Source: Pseudanabaena sp. ABRG5-3 (GTDB lineage Bacteria > Cyanobacteriota > Cyanobacteriia > Pseudanabaenales > Pseudanabaenaceae). Taken from it: 64,000 nt of DNA. The translations under genes and the position numbers were made by a program. The stretch lies in assembly GCF_003967015.1 (NCBI RefSeq), contig NZ_AP017560.1:62001-126000 (forward strand), read 5' to 3'. Below the pieces are notes generated by a model. That model searched no databases. It was not told the DNA's origin and saw only the letters and a program-made list of their open reading frames with translations. Shown piece after piece: positions 27,657 to 37,891 of the stretch; position 1 is the first letter of the stretch; every line of letters begins with the position of its first letter.

Positions 27657-29592
27657 AATCTTCTATTGTGGCTTGTTTGAGGGGTAGGGTAATGATAAAG
27701 GTTGCGCCTTGGTCGATTTGGCTTTCGACTGCGATCATACCACCATGCCGTTCGACGATTTTTCGACAAATTGCCAGACCAATTCCTGTACCTTCATAGG
27801 CATTACGTCCATGCAGGCGTTGAAACATCTGAAAAATGCGATCGCTATATTTTTGGTCAAGTCCGATGCCATTATCAATAACACGGATCTCGTAAGCATC
27901 CCTATCGTCTTGGTGAATTGGGCTGACACGAATCTGGATAATTGGGGCAACATTTTCCTTCCGAAACTTGATCGCATTACTGATTAGATTTTGCAGTAGT
28001 TGTCGCATTTGACTTGGCTCCGCCTCAATCACGGGCAATGGATCAAAATCTACGGTTGTTCCTGTTTGCTCGATTCTTACTTCTAGATCGGAAAGTACGC
28101 CTTCGAGGATCTCGTTGAGGTTAATCGCCACAAAGGACTGTGCCTTAGTCGTCACCCGTGAAAAGGCTAATAGATCATTGATCAATACTTGCGCTCGGTT
28201 GGCAGCATTGAGCATTCGCGCTAAATAATCTTTGCCTTTGTCGTTGAGGATATCTCCATTAGTGGTTTTGAGCCGATCGCCAAAGGCTTGAATTTTGCGG
28301 AGTGGTTCCTGCAAATCATGGGAGGCAACATAGGCAAAGTCCTGCAACTCTCGGTTATTTAGCTCTAAGCGCTCGGTCAATAATCGCATTTCCTGCTCTG
28401 CACGTTTGCGATCGCTAATGTCTTGGCTAATTGCCAAAAACTGATAGGGTAAACCTTGCAGATTGAGCAATGGTACGATTGTGGTATCGATCCAATATAG
28501 TGAACCATCTTTGGTGCGGTTGCGGATATCGGAGCGCCAATCTTGACCACTGGTAATGGTTTGCCACATCTCGGTAAAAAACTCTGGGGGGTGATATCCC
28601 GAATTGAGAAGGCGATGATTTTTACCGATTAACTCTTCACGGCTATATTTAGTAACTTCACAGAATTTATCATTTACATAGGTGATTTCACCTCTAATGT
28701 CGGTGATAGCAACAATCGCGCTGCGATCGAGGGCATATTTCATGTCCTGCAAATTGAGCAATACGGCATCGAGGTAGCGACTTTTTTCTCGTAACTCAAG
28801 CTCTACAACCTCTAGCTCCATTTGTTTATAAGCTCTGAGTTGCCCAAATACCGCCGCAAAGTTATTGCCCAAAAAACCGATTTCATCGCTGGGTAAAGCT
28901 GGTAGAGCAAAGTCTTCGGTTTGAGTACTTTGGACGATCGCTTCGTTGAGATTGGCTAAAGGACGCAATACTAATTGTTGGATCAACCAAAAAAGAAAGA
29001 GTAAAATTATACCCGTACCAATTGCCATCGTCAGTGTAGAAGATAGAAAACTCTGTCTCGTATCCTGCTCCATTTGATTGAGATCCATAATGGCGATCGC
29101 CACACCACGCTTTCCCTTCTTCCCAAATAGCAAACTACTAAAGGGTAAAATCTCCACCACGACAGGTTTACCCTGCAAGGTGGTGCGCAGATGTAATTCT
29201 TTACCCAGTTGTGAGGATTGATTGACATCCGCCGCGATGGATGGGCGCATCTCAGCATAACGAGTACTCATGCTAAAGGGCTGGCTATGGGCGATTAAAA
29301 TCCCATCAGGATCAACAATAGATACTTCAAGCACCGTGGGCAGAGTGGCATAGTTTTGGACAATCCGCCCTAATAAAATTGTTTCCTTAATTTCAATTAA
29401 TCCCTCAGAGGCAAATTCTAGTCCTCGTGTAATCGATTCGGCACGTTGTTGCACCTGTTTCTCCAAATCTTGCCGCAGAGATGAGTAAGTTACCCACAAT
29501 GTCCCTAACCCAATTGTGACTAGAGACAAGCCAAAACCAATCAACAGTTTTTGTGCTAAATTTCGTTTAATGAGGGACGGCAGCTTTTTCAC
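27649..29592 (-). CDS. Membrane sensor histidine kinase with periplasmic loop, HAMP and PAS
   Basis: 647 residues. Transmembrane helix 1 (about 13-33), a periplasmic sensor loop (about 34-180), helix 2 (about 183-205, TMAIGTGIILLFLFWLIQQL), a HAMP-like linker, a PAS/PAC unit (about 285-400), HisKA (LQDFAYVASHDLQEPLRKI) and HATPase (LISNAIKFR, DNGIGLDQ, GTGIGLAICRKIVERHGG). The kinase core is of the phytochrome-like type. The start is a GTG at 29592 with no nearby ATG. It overlaps its likely regulator (27204-27656). The ligand is unknown. Confidence 0.9.
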   Translation of the reverse strand: MKKLPSLIKRNLAQKLLIGFGLSLVTIGLGTLWVTYSSLRQDLEKQVQQRAESITRGLEFASEGLIEIKETILLGRIVQNYATLPTVLEVSIVDPDGILIAHSQPFSMSTRYAEMRPSIAADVNQSSQLGKELHLRTTLQGKPVVVEILPFSSLLFGKKGKRGVAIAIMDLNQMEQDTRQSFLSSTLTMAIGTGIILLFLFWLIQQLVLRPLANLNEAIVQSTQTEDFALPALPSDEIGFLGNNFAAVFGQLRAYKQMELEVVELELREKSRYLDAVLLNLQDMKYALDRSAIVAITDIRGEITYVNDKFCEVTKYSREELIGKNHRLLNSGYHPPEFFTEMWQTITSGQDWRSDIRNRTKDGSLYWIDTTIVPLLNLQGLPYQFLAISQDISDRKRAEQEMRLLTERLELNNRELQDFAYVASHDLQEPLRKIQAFGDRLKTTNGDILNDKGKDYLARMLNAANRAQVLINDLLAFSRVTTKAQSFVAINLNEILEGVLSDLEVRIEQTGTTVDFDPLPVIEAEPSQMRQLLQNLISNAIKFRKENVAPIIQIRVSPIHQDDRDAYEIRVIDNGIGLDQKYSDRIFQMFQRLHGRNAYEGTGIGLAICRKIVERHGGMIAVESQIDQGATFIITLPLKQATIEDYD

Positions 29593-29711
29593 GATTTTTC
29601 GATGATGTTTGGTTAGATTTCCAAGGGAGCGATCGCTGTAGTCAGTGGTATATCATTAATTGCCACAAACATAACAGCAGTTTGTAATTTACTTACGCAA
29701 AACTACAGACT

Positions 29712-30599
29712 TTAAAGAGCAGTTGTCTCATGAAAATAGTTGTAATCTAGATAGCGATGTCCATCCTTGCCCATGTGAATTACATCCACAAAACGGCGAT
29801 CGCATAAAATTTGTGAGGCTGAATACATATGCCGCGCATGAATCGTTCCCTCAATCGTTTCATCAACACCCGTCAGCGAAACCAGAACTTGAGCATTTAA
29901 TCGCAACATTGTTTCCTGATCCATACTGTACAGAGGACTAGTTTGGTCAATGGTATGCATTACTGTCCATGAGAGCAAAAATACAGGGGAATGATCGCGA
30001 ACTAATTTTAGTTCATGTAAGCGCCGCATCATTTGCCCCTCTGCCGTGATTTCATCAATCATCAAATAAACTCTTAACCTCGCTTCTAGAATGTTATTAC
30101 GTCGTTCATTGGCAGTGCGGAACATGAGTGTGGGAATGCCATTGTAGTTATGAATAGTTACCACATGACTAAACATCACACGGGAAGAGGATTTGGCAAA
30201 TCGCGTAAAGGCAATTCCCGTAATCACAGCAAATAACATTAAGCTGGCGATCGATTCTAGGGTGACAATGAGATTGGCATAAAGAGTTTGAGGATTCATC
30301 ACTCCATACCCAATGGAAGCAAGGGTTTGCACACTAAAGAAAAAAGCCTCCGAAAAATTTACTTCTTTCATACCAGCGATCGCATTTCCATCTAGTAAAT
30401 AGAGGACGGCAAATACAGCATTAAGAAAGATATCAAATCCGACCACGATCGCTAAAAAGCCAACCCAAGGAACCGTTAACAAAAGATGATAGGGATCGCG
30501 CAAATAGGATGACCAATTATTACCACCAACAACTTGGAGAACGCCATCACGTTGTTCTAATTTGAGTAAAGGTCGATGCAGCTTACGTTTGCTTCCCAT
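29712..30599 (-). CDS. Inward-rectifier potassium channel (KirBac type)
   Basis: 295 residues. An N-terminal slide helix region, transmembrane helix 1 (about 45-70), a pore helix and selectivity filter (TLASIGYG, about 92-99), helix 2 (about 107-130) and a cytoplasmic immunoglobulin-like domain (about 145-290) match prokaryotic Kir channels. The filter SIGYG differs from the usual TIGYG by Ser for Thr, which some KirBac members share. It conducts K+ through the cytoplasmic membrane; bacterial Kir channels respond to lipids and pH. ATG at 30599. Convergent and divergent neighbours give no functional hint. Confidence 0.92.
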   Translation of the reverse strand: MGSKRKLHRPLLKLEQRDGVLQVVGGNNWSSYLRDPYHLLLTVPWVGFLAIVVGFDIFLNAVFAVLYLLDGNAIAGMKEVNFSEAFFFSVQTLASIGYGVMNPQTLYANLIVTLESIASLMLFAVITGIAFTRFAKSSSRVMFSHVVTIHNYNGIPTLMFRTANERRNNILEARLRVYLMIDEITAEGQMMRRLHELKLVRDHSPVFLLSWTVMHTIDQTSPLYSMDQETMLRLNAQVLVSLTGVDETIEGTIHARHMYSASQILCDRRFVDVIHMGKDGHRYLDYNYFHETTAL

Positions 30600-30686
30600 A
30601 TTCTGAATTACCTCCAGAGGCTAAGTAGAACTCACACAACCATGTTAAAGCTAACAATGAGAAGTGGCGCAATGTACTTCATCCCC

Positions 30687-30739
30687 AAACCTATATTGTT
30701 GTGCCGCCCACTACACGGGCGGCACAACAATATGGGTTT
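30687..30739. repeat. 23-bp inverted repeat
   Basis: 30687-30709 pairs with 30717-30739 with one mismatch around a 7-nt loop; the tips are AAACC/GGGTTT. It sits in the 450-bp gap between the KirBac and SelO genes, which also holds the next two palindromes and a possible 32-codon gene. Confidence 0.8.
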
Positions 30740-30780
30740 GGTTGATAGCTATGCTGAGCTAAGTAGCTGGGCGCAATTAA

Positions 30781-30845
30781 ATATAAAACCCCAAAAAACT
30801 GTGGCGCAAGCACAGCTTGCGCCACAGTTTTTTGGGGTTTTATAT
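30781..30845. repeat. 30-bp perfect inverted repeat
   Basis: 30781-30810 and 30816-30845 are exact reverse complements around a 5-nt loop; tips ATATAAAACCCC. It is among the longest perfect palindromes in the window and lies just after the small ORF at 30852-30950 (minus strand). Confidence 0.9.
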
Positions 30846-30851
30846 TTTGAT

Positions 30852-30950
30852 TTATTTTGCCTGTTGTAATAGTTTCAATTGCTGCTGGACTTGTATTTTC
30901 AACTCTTGAGCTTTCAAATAAACTGTAGTTCCACTGTTAAGAATCCCCAT
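30852..30950 (-). CDS. Possible 32-residue small protein
   Basis: A short frame from an ATG at 30950 to a TAA at 30852, preceded by AGGAAA eight bases upstream. The product starts MGILNSGTTVYLKAQELK and continues as an amphipathic Gln-rich helix (QVQQQLKLLQQAK). I do not recognise it. The good ribosome site, the organised helical product and the palindrome immediately downstream favour a genuine small gene over chance, but there is no comparative evidence here. Confidence 0.45.
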   Translation of the reverse strand: MGILNSGTTVYLKAQELKIQVQQQLKLLQQAK

Positions 30951-31007
30951 GAGTATTTCCTAATATGGACATGATTATTATAAGCATAGCGATCGCTATG
31001 CAAGTTA

Positions 31008-31058
31008 AAAATCAAAAAAGAGTTGTGACACAAAACGTCGCAACTCTTTTTTGATTTT
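31008..31058. terminator. Hairpin after selO
   Basis: 18-bp perfect arms (31008-31025 with 31041-31058), extended by four more pairs with one mismatch, end 10 bp past the SelO stop. The A/T-rich base yields a run of T residues on either transcript. Likely terminator, possibly of repeat origin. Confidence 0.7.
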
Positions 31059-31067
31059 GCGGGTTCA

Positions 31068-32495
31068 CTAAATTTTTAATTGAGCGATCGCATCGTAAAA
31101 GGGTTGCCAATCATCATCAACGGTAATCCGTTCCCAAACCTCCTCAATTTTGGGACGTAGGAAAATGATTGTAGGATTTGCTTGCTGGAGTTGCTTGGCG
31201 ATATTTTCTAATTCTGCGATCGGTTGACGAATCAGTAGTTGATGGTAAACCTCTCGCCATTTCCCTAATAAGGGCAACTGCGCCTCGGTAAGTTCCCAAT
31301 CATGATCAGCAAAAATATTACCTGCATCTTCGCGCCAATTGGGCTGAAAAGATTGACGGAGCTTGACGAAGAACTGGTTATAACCGATCGCTTGCACACT
31401 TGACAATAGTTCCAAGGTTGCGCCGATTAAGTCCTCAGTTTCAGGTTCAGATAGACTGGCAAAGCCCAATCGCTTCAGCATCATTTCGCAATAGGCATCC
31501 CGATAAAAGTCTTTGAATTTCTGCAAGGAGGATTGCATATCATCTTTGTCCATCACCATACTGAGGGGATCTTGCAGCTTTTCTAGGTTCCAATAGCAAG
31601 CGGCAGGTTGATTGGCATAGCTATAGCGTCCTGCATAGTCAAAATATGCTGCCGTAAAACGCGGATCGTAGGTGGGAATAAAGGCAAAAGGTCCATAATC
31701 AAAACTTTCCCCTGTAATCGACATATTATCGGTATTGAGAACTGCATGGCAAAATCCTACTGCCATCCATTGAGCGCAAAGCTTGGCAACTCGTTCCACT
31801 AGTTCCAAATAAAAGATACTATCTTGATTCTCTTTGCCCCAGATATGAGGGTAGTAAACCTGCAAAACATGGTCGAGTAGTTTCCGCGCAAGATCATCGC
31901 GTCCAATCCAGCGCAATCGCTCGAATGTACCGAAGCGAATATGCGATCGCGAAAAGCGCACCATTACCGATGATCGAGTGGGCGAAGGTTCATCACCACG
32001 ATAGAGTTCTTCGCCAGTCTCAACGAGGCTAAGGCATCGGGAAGTTTTGACACCCATCCGATGGAGGGCTTCTGAGGCAATGATCTCGCGCACGCCACCC
32101 TTGAGGGTCAGCCGACCATCCGCAGTACGGGAATAGGGAGTACGACCTGATCCTTTAGTTCCAAAATCATAGAGTTCACCATCAAGACCACGCACCTGTC
32201 CATAGATAAATCCCCGTCCATCGCCGAGTTGGGGGTTATATTCGCCAAATTGATAGCCGTGATAGCGCAGGGCTAAGAATGGACGCACAGCACGAAAATG
32301 TCCAAAGGCTTCGATAAAGTCATCATCGCTTACCTGTGAGGTTTCAAGCCCTAGAGTTGGTAAAATATCATCATTACGCCACCTCAATTTATGAAGTGGA
32401 AATTCGGCAGCAGTAACGACATCGTGATAGTCTGCTAGGGATTCGATCGCAGGTTCGTAGTTGAGATTAAGGAAAGGGTTACTAGGGTGACTCAT
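31068..32495 (-). CDS. selO: Protein adenylyltransferase SelO family (YdiU/UPF0061)
   Basis: 475 residues, usual for the family. The pseudokinase-fold core is clear: the glycine-rich stretch [17 protein letters not shown], a Lys-containing [19 protein letters not shown] block, [13 protein letters not shown], and the metal-binding [12 protein letters not shown]. SelO proteins bind ATP in flipped orientation and attach AMP to Ser, Thr or Tyr of target proteins; in bacteria they are tied to oxidative stress. The C-terminal selenocysteine found in many eukaryotic members is absent, as usual in bacteria. The ATG (32493-32495) overlaps the GTG of the divergent pseudouridine synthase gene (32487), so each promoter must lie inside the other gene. 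Confidence 0.95.
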   Translation of the reverse strand: MSHPSNPFLNLNYEPAIESLADYHDVVTAAEFPLHKLRWRNDDILPTLGLETSQVSDDDFIEAFGHFRAVRPFLALRYHGYQFGEYNPQLGDGRGFIYGQVRGLDGELYDFGTKGSGRTPYSRTADGRLTLKGGVREIIASEALHRMGVKTSRCLSLVETGEELYRGDEPSPTRSSVMVRFSRSHIRFGTFERLRWIGRDDLARKLLDHVLQVYYPHIWGKENQDSIFYLELVERVAKLCAQWMAVGFCHAVLNTDNMSITGESFDYGPFAFIPTYDPRFTAAYFDYAGRYSYANQPAACYWNLEKLQDPLSMVMDKDDMQSSLQKFKDFYRDAYCEMMLKRLGFASLSEPETEDLIGATLELLSSVQAIGYNQFFVKLRQSFQPNWREDAGNIFADHDWELTEAQLPLLGKWREVYHQLLIRQPIAELENIAKQLQQANPTIIFLRPKIEEVWERITVDDDWQPFYDAIAQLKI

Positions 32496-34193
32496 ATCGA
32501 GGAAATAAGCGGAGAAATATTAGATGCTTCTGCCATAATACTTGGTTCAGAGGGCGATCAGGTAAGCTATTGGTATGAAGGAATTTGTCCCTATAGCGGT
32601 AAATTATTGCGTTTACCAAGAACTTGGCAAGCGGAGGCGATCGCTAAAAGGCTGATGCAGGAACTTAGTAGCATTTATCCCGAAAATGCAGAAGGAAAAA
32701 TGTATGGAGTATTAATAGCAGAATTATCAAGGGGTGAAAGATTAATTTTAAAGGCTTTTTCGGGGTTATTAAATGGCAAAAGCCATCTCGAAGGATGGGT
32801 TCCTCCCATTGCAGGTCGAGAGAAAGTTGCCCTTGAAGAATCCATGACTTTAAGCAAATTAGCGGCAATTAAACGGGAATTAATCGAATTAAGTGAAATT
32901 CCTGAACGTCGGGAATATGAGCAAAAATCTCAGGAATATGCCACCCAGTTGCAAGCTTTGCGTGATCGCCATCAAGTTTCTAAACAAGAACGACAAGTTA
33001 AGCGATCGCAATTACTAGCATCCTTAACAGGAAAAGATTTGGAAATTGCACTCAAGGATTTGGATAGGGAAAGTCAAAGGGAAAAAATAGCAAGACGTGA
33101 TTTTAGACGCGAGCGCGATCAGGTTCTGTTGCCCTTAAAAGCAATTATTGTTGCGGCTGACAGCAAAATGCAAATTCTCAAACAACAACGCCGCGAGTTA
33201 TCACGCACTTTGCAAACCCAAATGCACAAGGCCTATGTGTTAACTAATTTCGCAGGAGAAACGCGATCGCTACGGGAATTAATTACGGAAGGAGCAATGC
33301 CCACAGGAATGGGAGATTGTTGCGCTCCCAAGTTACTACACTATGCCGCAACCCATGAACTGATACCTCTAGCGATGGCAGAGTTTTGGTGGGGAAATCC
33401 TTCACCCGATGGTTATAAAATTCAAGGCGAGTTTTATGGTGCTTGTGTAGAGCGCTGTCAGCCATTAATGGGATTTTTATTGTCAGGAAGAAAATCCACC
33501 TCGGCTCCCCTTTTTAAGGAAAGAGAAAATCAAGTCCCCCTTTTTAAGAGGGATTTAGGGGAATCTCTTCCAATTATCTATGACGATGAGTACCTAATAG
33601 CGATCGCGAAACCGCCAGAACTTCTCTCTATCCCCGGACGGTATCTAGATACTCAAGACAGCGTGCTAAGCCGATTACGTCAATCCTTCGGTGCAGATGT
33701 TCCCATTTATCCAGTACATCGCCTTGATCGCCAAACTTCAGGTATTTTATTATTTGCCCGTGATTTGGAAGCTCTTCGCAGTTTGAGTAAACAATTTCAA
33801 AAGCGCGAAATCCACAAAATTTATGAAGCATTGCTATCAGGCAAGATTGAGCGTGAGCAGGGGATAATTGATTTACCTCTGTGGGGTAATCCCGAAAATC
33901 GCCCCTATCAACAGGTAGACTGGCCGAGGGGTAAGCCTAGCGTGACCAAGTTTCGCTTGCTAGGGCAGGTCGGGAATTATTCACGGATAGAATTTATTCC
34001 TTTAACAGGGCGAACTCATCAATTGCGAGTTCACTCTGCCGATCCTCAAGGTTTAGGAATACCGATTTTAGGCGATCGCCTGTACGGTTGTCTTGCTGCA
34101 ACAAGTCGCCTACATCTCCATGCGCGGGAGTTAACGTTCAAACATCCGCGATCGCAAGAGTATATCCACTTGCACATACCTGTTCCCTTTTAA
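32487..34193 (+). CDS. RluA-family pseudouridine synthase with long N-terminal extension
   Basis: 568 residues. The C-terminal third (about 365-568) is an RluA-type catalytic domain with Asp414 in [10 protein letters not shown], the KIYEALLSG strand and the RTHQLRVHS motif. It isomerises uridine in rRNA or tRNA. The first 365 residues include a charged coiled coil (about 125-250) and a region with [16 protein letters not shown], found in a subset of larger RluA-like proteins. It may bind substrate or metal. A GTG at 32487 is the only suitable start; the next in-frame Met is about 55 residues in. Its first 9 bp overlap the 5' end of selO on the other strand. Residues about 330-360 contain an inserted near-repeat ([19 protein letters not shown]) that looks like a captured small DNA repeat. 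Confidence 0.88.
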   Translation: MTHIEEISGEILDASAIILGSEGDQVSYWYEGICPYSGKLLRLPRTWQAEAIAKRLMQELSSIYPENAEGKMYGVLIAELSRGERLILKAFSGLLNGKSHLEGWVPPIAGREKVALEESMTLSKLAAIKRELIELSEIPERREYEQKSQEYATQLQALRDRHQVSKQERQVKRSQLLASLTGKDLEIALKDLDRESQREKIARRDFRRERDQVLLPLKAIIVAADSKMQILKQQRRELSRTLQTQMHKAYVLTNFAGETRSLRELITEGAMPTGMGDCCAPKLLHYAATHELIPLAMAEFWWGNPSPDGYKIQGEFYGACVERCQPLMGFLLSGRKSTSAPLFKERENQVPLFKRDLGESLPIIYDDEYLIAIAKPPELLSIPGRYLDTQDSVLSRLRQSFGADVPIYPVHRLDRQTSGILLFARDLEALRSLSKQFQKREIHKIYEALLSGKIEREQGIIDLPLWGNPENRPYQQVDWPRGKPSVTKFRLLGQVGNYSRIEFIPLTGRTHQLRVHSADPQGLGIPILGDRLYGCLAATSRLHLHARELTFKHPRSQEYIHLHIPVPF

Positions 34194-34275
34194 GCAGATA
34201 GCAGCTTGCGAACTCCATCTCTACAAATTAAAATACTGTGCCAGTGGGAGAGAAAAATCGCACACCAGCATCATG

Positions 34276-34387
34276 GACAAGAACAAGACTCCAGCTATGG
34301 CGGGGCTATATCATCGACAGATTTCTATGTTGGAGTTGCTATCATTACGGGGCTTTACTTCTCTCACGCCTTAACTGACCAGTGCCT
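34276..34387 (+). repeat. About 110-bp sequence homologous to 47654-47766
   Basis: From aacaagactccagctatgg onward this sequence matches the reverse complement of 47654-47766 at roughly 80 percent by eye, with a 2-base indel. Neither copy keeps the same open frame throughout, so it is a degenerate repeat or gene relic rather than a gene. It lies in the 320-bp gap between the pseudouridine synthase and acnB. Confidence 0.65.
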
Positions 34388-34406
34388 AAAATTCTCATTT
34401 TATATT

Positions 34407-34504
34407 AGGGCATCTCCATTAAGTTTTTGTTAGAAAAATAAGACTCAAGATAATTATATCTCGTAGATTGTTTATCTTGAGTCTGCACTAATTAGAGATG
34501 CCCT
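34407..34504. mobile_element. 98-bp MITE-like element
   Basis: The ends AGGGCATCTC (34407-34416) and GAGATGCCCT (34495-34504) are perfect 10-bp inverted repeats. Inside is a second inverted repeat (gactcaagataa, about 34442-34453, with ttatcttgagtc, about 34471-34482). It has no coding capacity. It ends 14 bp before the acnB stop and may also serve as its terminator. Confidence 0.7.
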
Positions 34505-34517
34505 CATGAGTATTAAG

Positions 34518-37112
34518 TTATGCCACAGGTATACCCAAGATATCCTCAATGCGAGGCATTTGGTCTAAGGGAATTACCCGACCTTGATCTTCAAAATTGC
34601 TAATCTGGTCGAAGTTGAGATAGCGATAGAGGTCACTGGCAAAAGGATCGATTTTCTTAGTGACGATCGCTTGATATTCTTCCACTGTTGGAATCTTACC
34701 TAGCAAGGCGCAGACTGCTGCGAGTTCGGCGGAACCGAGATAGACTTGAGCATCCTTGCCCATGCGATTATTGAAGTTGCGGGTGGAAGTGGAGAAGACC
34801 GTCGCGCCATCGGCTACCCTTGCCTGATTACCCATGCAGAGAGAGCAACCAGGGACTTCGGTTCTGGCTCCAGCCACACCAAAGGTGCTGTAGATTCCTT
34901 CCTCTTTGAGTTGGAACTCGTCCATGCGGGTGGGTGGTGCGACCCAGAGACGCGCTTTCACGGCGGCTTCCTTTTCGAGAACCTTGGCGGCAGCGCGGTA
35001 ATGTCCGATATTGGTCATGCAGGAACCGATAAAGACTTCATCCACGCGATCGCCTGCCACTTCGGAGAGCAACTTCACATTGTCAGGATCGTTAGGTGCA
35101 GCCACAATTGGCTCCTTGATTTCATTGAGATCGATCTCGATGATTTCCGCATATTCGGCATCAGGATCGGCTTCCATGAGGACGGGATTAGCCAGCCATT
35201 CTTCCATTTTGGCGATACGGCGTAGGAGCGTCTTGGCATCGCTGTAGCCACGAGCGATCATGTTCTTCATGAGGGCAACGTTCGATCGCAAATATTCGGC
35301 AACGGTCTCTGTGCTGAGCTTGATCGTGCTGCCAGAGCAGGAACGCTCGGCAGTAGCGTCGGTAAGTTCAAAGGCTTGTTCCACTTTCAGATCGGGCAAA
35401 CCTTCGATTTCCATAATCCGACCTGCGAATACATTCTTTTTGTTCTTCTTCTCAACGGTGAGCAATCCGCGTTGAATGGCAACGTAGGGAATCGCATTCA
35501 CAATATCGCGCAGCGTTACCCCCGGTTGCAATTCACCTTTAAAGCGCACCAAAACCGATTCAGGCATATCGAGGGGCATGATGCCCAAGGCGGCAGCGAA
35601 GGCGACGAGTCCAGAACCTGCGGGGAAGGAAATGCCCAAGGGGAAACGGGTGTGAGAATCGCCACCCGTGCCGACGGTATCGGGTAGGAGCATTCTATTT
35701 AACCAAGAATGGATAATGCCATCATTGGGACGGAGGGCAACGCCGCCACGATTGGAGAAGAAGTCGGGAAGTTCCTTATGGGTTTTGATGTCGGTGGGTT
35801 TGGGATAGGCGGCGGTATGGCAGAAACTCTGCATCACTAAGTCGGCGCTAAATCCTAAGCAAGCGAGTTCCTGCAACTCATCGCGGGTCATGGGTCCCGT
35901 TGTATCTTGGGAACCAACGGTGGTCATCAAAGGTTCGCAGGAAGTGTAGGGACGCACACCAGCGACACCGCAAGCTTTACCGACCATCTTTTGGGCGAGG
36001 GTGTAGCCTTTGCCTGTATCGGCGGGAGTGGCGGGAAGAATGAACACATCGCTGGCGGGAAGTCCCAAAGCCTGACGGGTTCTGGCGGTGAGGCTGCGAC
36101 CGATTAAGAGAGGGATTCTACCACCTGCGCGAACTTCATCGGCGATTGTGTCAGGGGTGAGATTGAAGGTGGAAACAGTTTCTCCTGCGGCGTTAATGAT
36201 TTTGCCTTCGCGAGTGTGAATCGTAATCACATCACCAGTTTCCAATTTGGTGACATCACATTGAATCGGTAATGCTCCTGCATCTTCGGCAGTATTAAAG
36301 AAAATAGGTGCGATCGTACTTCCTAAAATTACGCCACCCGATCGCTTGTTAGGGATGAAGGGAATATCGTTACCGATGTGCCACAACACCGAGTTAATCG
36401 CCGATTTACGGGAGGAACCTGTTCCCACGACATCACCGACAAAGGCGACGGGATGCCCTTTTTGCTTGAGTTCGGCAATGGTTCTCAAGCCATCGGGAAT
36501 GCGTGACTCCAACATACAGAGCGCATGGAGGGGAATGTCGGGACGCGAAAAGGCTTGAGAAGCAGGAGAGAAGTCATCGGTATTGATTTCGCCTGTGACT
36601 TTAAATACGGTCACGGTCACAGTTTCAGGCAAGGCGGGGCGACTGGTAAACCATTCCGCCGCCGCCCATGAATCGATGACGGATTTAGCTCTGACGTTAG
36701 TTTTTGATAATTCTAAAACTTGATTAAAGGCATCAAATACGAGCAAGGTCTTCTTGAGAGCCGTCGCCGCCAAGTCGCCTAAATCATCATTAGTTAACAA
36801 ATCGATCAAGGTCTGCACGTTATAGCCACCGACCATCGTGCCGAGCAGTTCCACCGCGTAGGCTGGGCTAACTAGGGGGGATGTGCTTTCACCCTTAGCG
36901 ATCGCGGTTAGCCATCCTGCTTTCACATAGGCAGCTTGATCGACCCCGGGGGGAATGCGATCGCGTAGTAACGCTAATAAAAATTCCTCTTCACCTGCGG
37001 GGGGATTTTGCAATAGCTCACACAGGGCTGAGGCTTGCTGAGCATTGAGGGGCAAAGGGGGAATTCCTTGGGCTGCACGTTCGGCAACATGGTCACGGTA
37101 GGCTGATAACAT
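34518..37112 (-). CDS. acnB: Aconitate hydratase B
   Basis: 864 residues, the length expected of AcnB. It has the N-terminal HEAT-like domain (about 1-160), then the swivel domain (about 165-380), then the catalytic domains, the order that separates AcnB from AcnA. Cluster-ligand cysteines are visible in IGSCMTN and [11 protein letters not shown]. It isomerises citrate to isocitrate with a labile 4Fe-4S cluster and may also act on 2-methylisocitrate; it feeds 2-oxoglutarate for nitrogen assimilation in cyanobacteria. ATG at 37112. A palindrome (37146-37180) sits just upstream. Monocistronic. Confidence 0.97.
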   Translation of the reverse strand: MLSAYRDHVAERAAQGIPPLPLNAQQASALCELLQNPPAGEEEFLLALLRDRIPPGVDQAAYVKAGWLTAIAKGESTSPLVSPAYAVELLGTMVGGYNVQTLIDLLTNDDLGDLAATALKKTLLVFDAFNQVLELSKTNVRAKSVIDSWAAAEWFTSRPALPETVTVTVFKVTGEINTDDFSPASQAFSRPDIPLHALCMLESRIPDGLRTIAELKQKGHPVAFVGDVVGTGSSRKSAINSVLWHIGNDIPFIPNKRSGGVILGSTIAPIFFNTAEDAGALPIQCDVTKLETGDVITIHTREGKIINAAGETVSTFNLTPDTIADEVRAGGRIPLLIGRSLTARTRQALGLPASDVFILPATPADTGKGYTLAQKMVGKACGVAGVRPYTSCEPLMTTVGSQDTTGPMTRDELQELACLGFSADLVMQSFCHTAAYPKPTDIKTHKELPDFFSNRGGVALRPNDGIIHSWLNRMLLPDTVGTGGDSHTRFPLGISFPAGSGLVAFAAALGIMPLDMPESVLVRFKGELQPGVTLRDIVNAIPYVAIQRGLLTVEKKNKKNVFAGRIMEIEGLPDLKVEQAFELTDATAERSCSGSTIKLSTETVAEYLRSNVALMKNMIARGYSDAKTLLRRIAKMEEWLANPVLMEADPDAEYAEIIEIDLNEIKEPIVAAPNDPDNVKLLSEVAGDRVDEVFIGSCMTNIGHYRAAAKVLEKEAAVKARLWVAPPTRMDEFQLKEEGIYSTFGVAGARTEVPGCSLCMGNQARVADGATVFSTSTRNFNNRMGKDAQVYLGSAELAAVCALLGKIPTVEEYQAIVTKKIDPFASDLYRYLNFDQISNFEDQGRVIPLDQMPRIEDILGIPVA

Positions 37113-37145
37113 AGGTTGTTATTTTTAATTCTTTGGCAAGTTTTT

Positions 37146-37180
37146 ACAATCGTGAGCGTGCGAAGCACGTTCACGATTGT
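37146..37180. repeat. 16-bp inverted repeat
   Basis: acaatcgtgagcgtgc (37146-37161) pairs with 37165-37180 with one mismatch and a 3-nt loop. It lies between the HAS-barrel gene stop (37248) and the acnB start (37112), both on the minus strand. Possible terminator of the upstream gene. Confidence 0.65.
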
Positions 37181-37247
37181 TTTGATATTATCGATCCTAA
37201 TCAACTTTTGTGCGTAAATTATGTCAGCTAGGATGCGATTTTCGCTT

Positions 37248-37883
37248 TTAGGGATGAACCTGACCTAAAATTGCGCCGAGGCGATCGTAATCATCTTTGA
37301 GCAAAATACTGAGCTTTCGTCCTGCTTGGACTAGCCAATTGCGATCGCATTTACGCACCTGATAGACATTGCGTAAGACTGCGGCGATTAGCTCATCAAC
37401 AGGAGCATTGGTCATTTGGACTAGAGTTCTTAAAAAATTTAACTCTTCCGTGAAGTTCTCAATTTCCTCTTCTTCGCAAGCATAAACGGCTTGATGGATT
37501 TGTGGCGGTTGCGAGGGAAGATGCTGATAGACATTGCCGACAGCACTAAAACCGAGCAGTACGACTTTGATTTCGGAACGGAGCATAGCAAAAATTTGAG
37601 GTTGCTGTTCGCGTAACTCTTGGAGGCTCAGACCTAAAGCCACTGCTCGATGTACAGAATCAATCGGTGCAGTCGTTGCATGATAAACCACCCCATAGGC
37701 GACGATATCGCTATTTTCATCCTGTTGTGATTTCACCCAACTGCCGAAAGCAGGCATCACAGGAAAATCTAGATTATCAGGTTCGAGGCACTGAGCGAGA
37801 AATTCTGTGGTGGAAGTTGCCACAACCTCAGCAAGATGTTTAGGATGGCGATCGCGACTAGACTGCGGCAAAGGTAAAAGCAT
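37248..37883 (-). CDS. HAS-barrel domain protein (HerA-like N-terminal barrel)
   Basis: I place this 211-residue protein with the cyanobacterial HAS-barrel proteins on the pattern of the start (RDRHPKHLAEVVATSTTEF), the FGSWVKSQ turn and the strand-rich VAYGVVYHATT segment. The C-terminal half is helical. The HAS barrel is the N-terminal domain of HerA-type ATPases and ATP synthase subunits; stand-alone copies have no known function. I choose the ATG at 37883, which has GAGGG five bases before it, over the TTG at 37895. The upstream YbjN-like gene ends at 37892, so the two are probably cotranscribed. Confidence 0.6.
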   Translation of the reverse strand: MLLPLPQSSRDRHPKHLAEVVATSTTEFLAQCLEPDNLDFPVMPAFGSWVKSQQDENSDIVAYGVVYHATTAPIDSVHRAVALGLSLQELREQQPQIFAMLRSEIKVVLLGFSAVGNVYQHLPSQPPQIHQAVYACEEEEIENFTEELNFLRTLVQMTNAPVDELIAAVLRNVYQVRKCDRNWLVQAGRKLSILLKDDYDRLGAILGQVHP

Positions 37884-37891
37884 GACATCCC

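Noticed and set aside
30576-30869. Plus-strand gene of 97 codons between the KirBac and SelO genes
   Set aside because: It runs through two long palindromes and so is an accident of repeat DNA.
34206-34433. Plus-strand gene of 75 codons before acnB
   Set aside because: The frame covers a degenerate repeat shared with 47654-47766 and is not kept open in the other copy.
34746-36558. Several plus-strand frames of 66-159 codons opposite acnB
   Set aside because: Antisense shadows of a strongly supported 864-residue gene.
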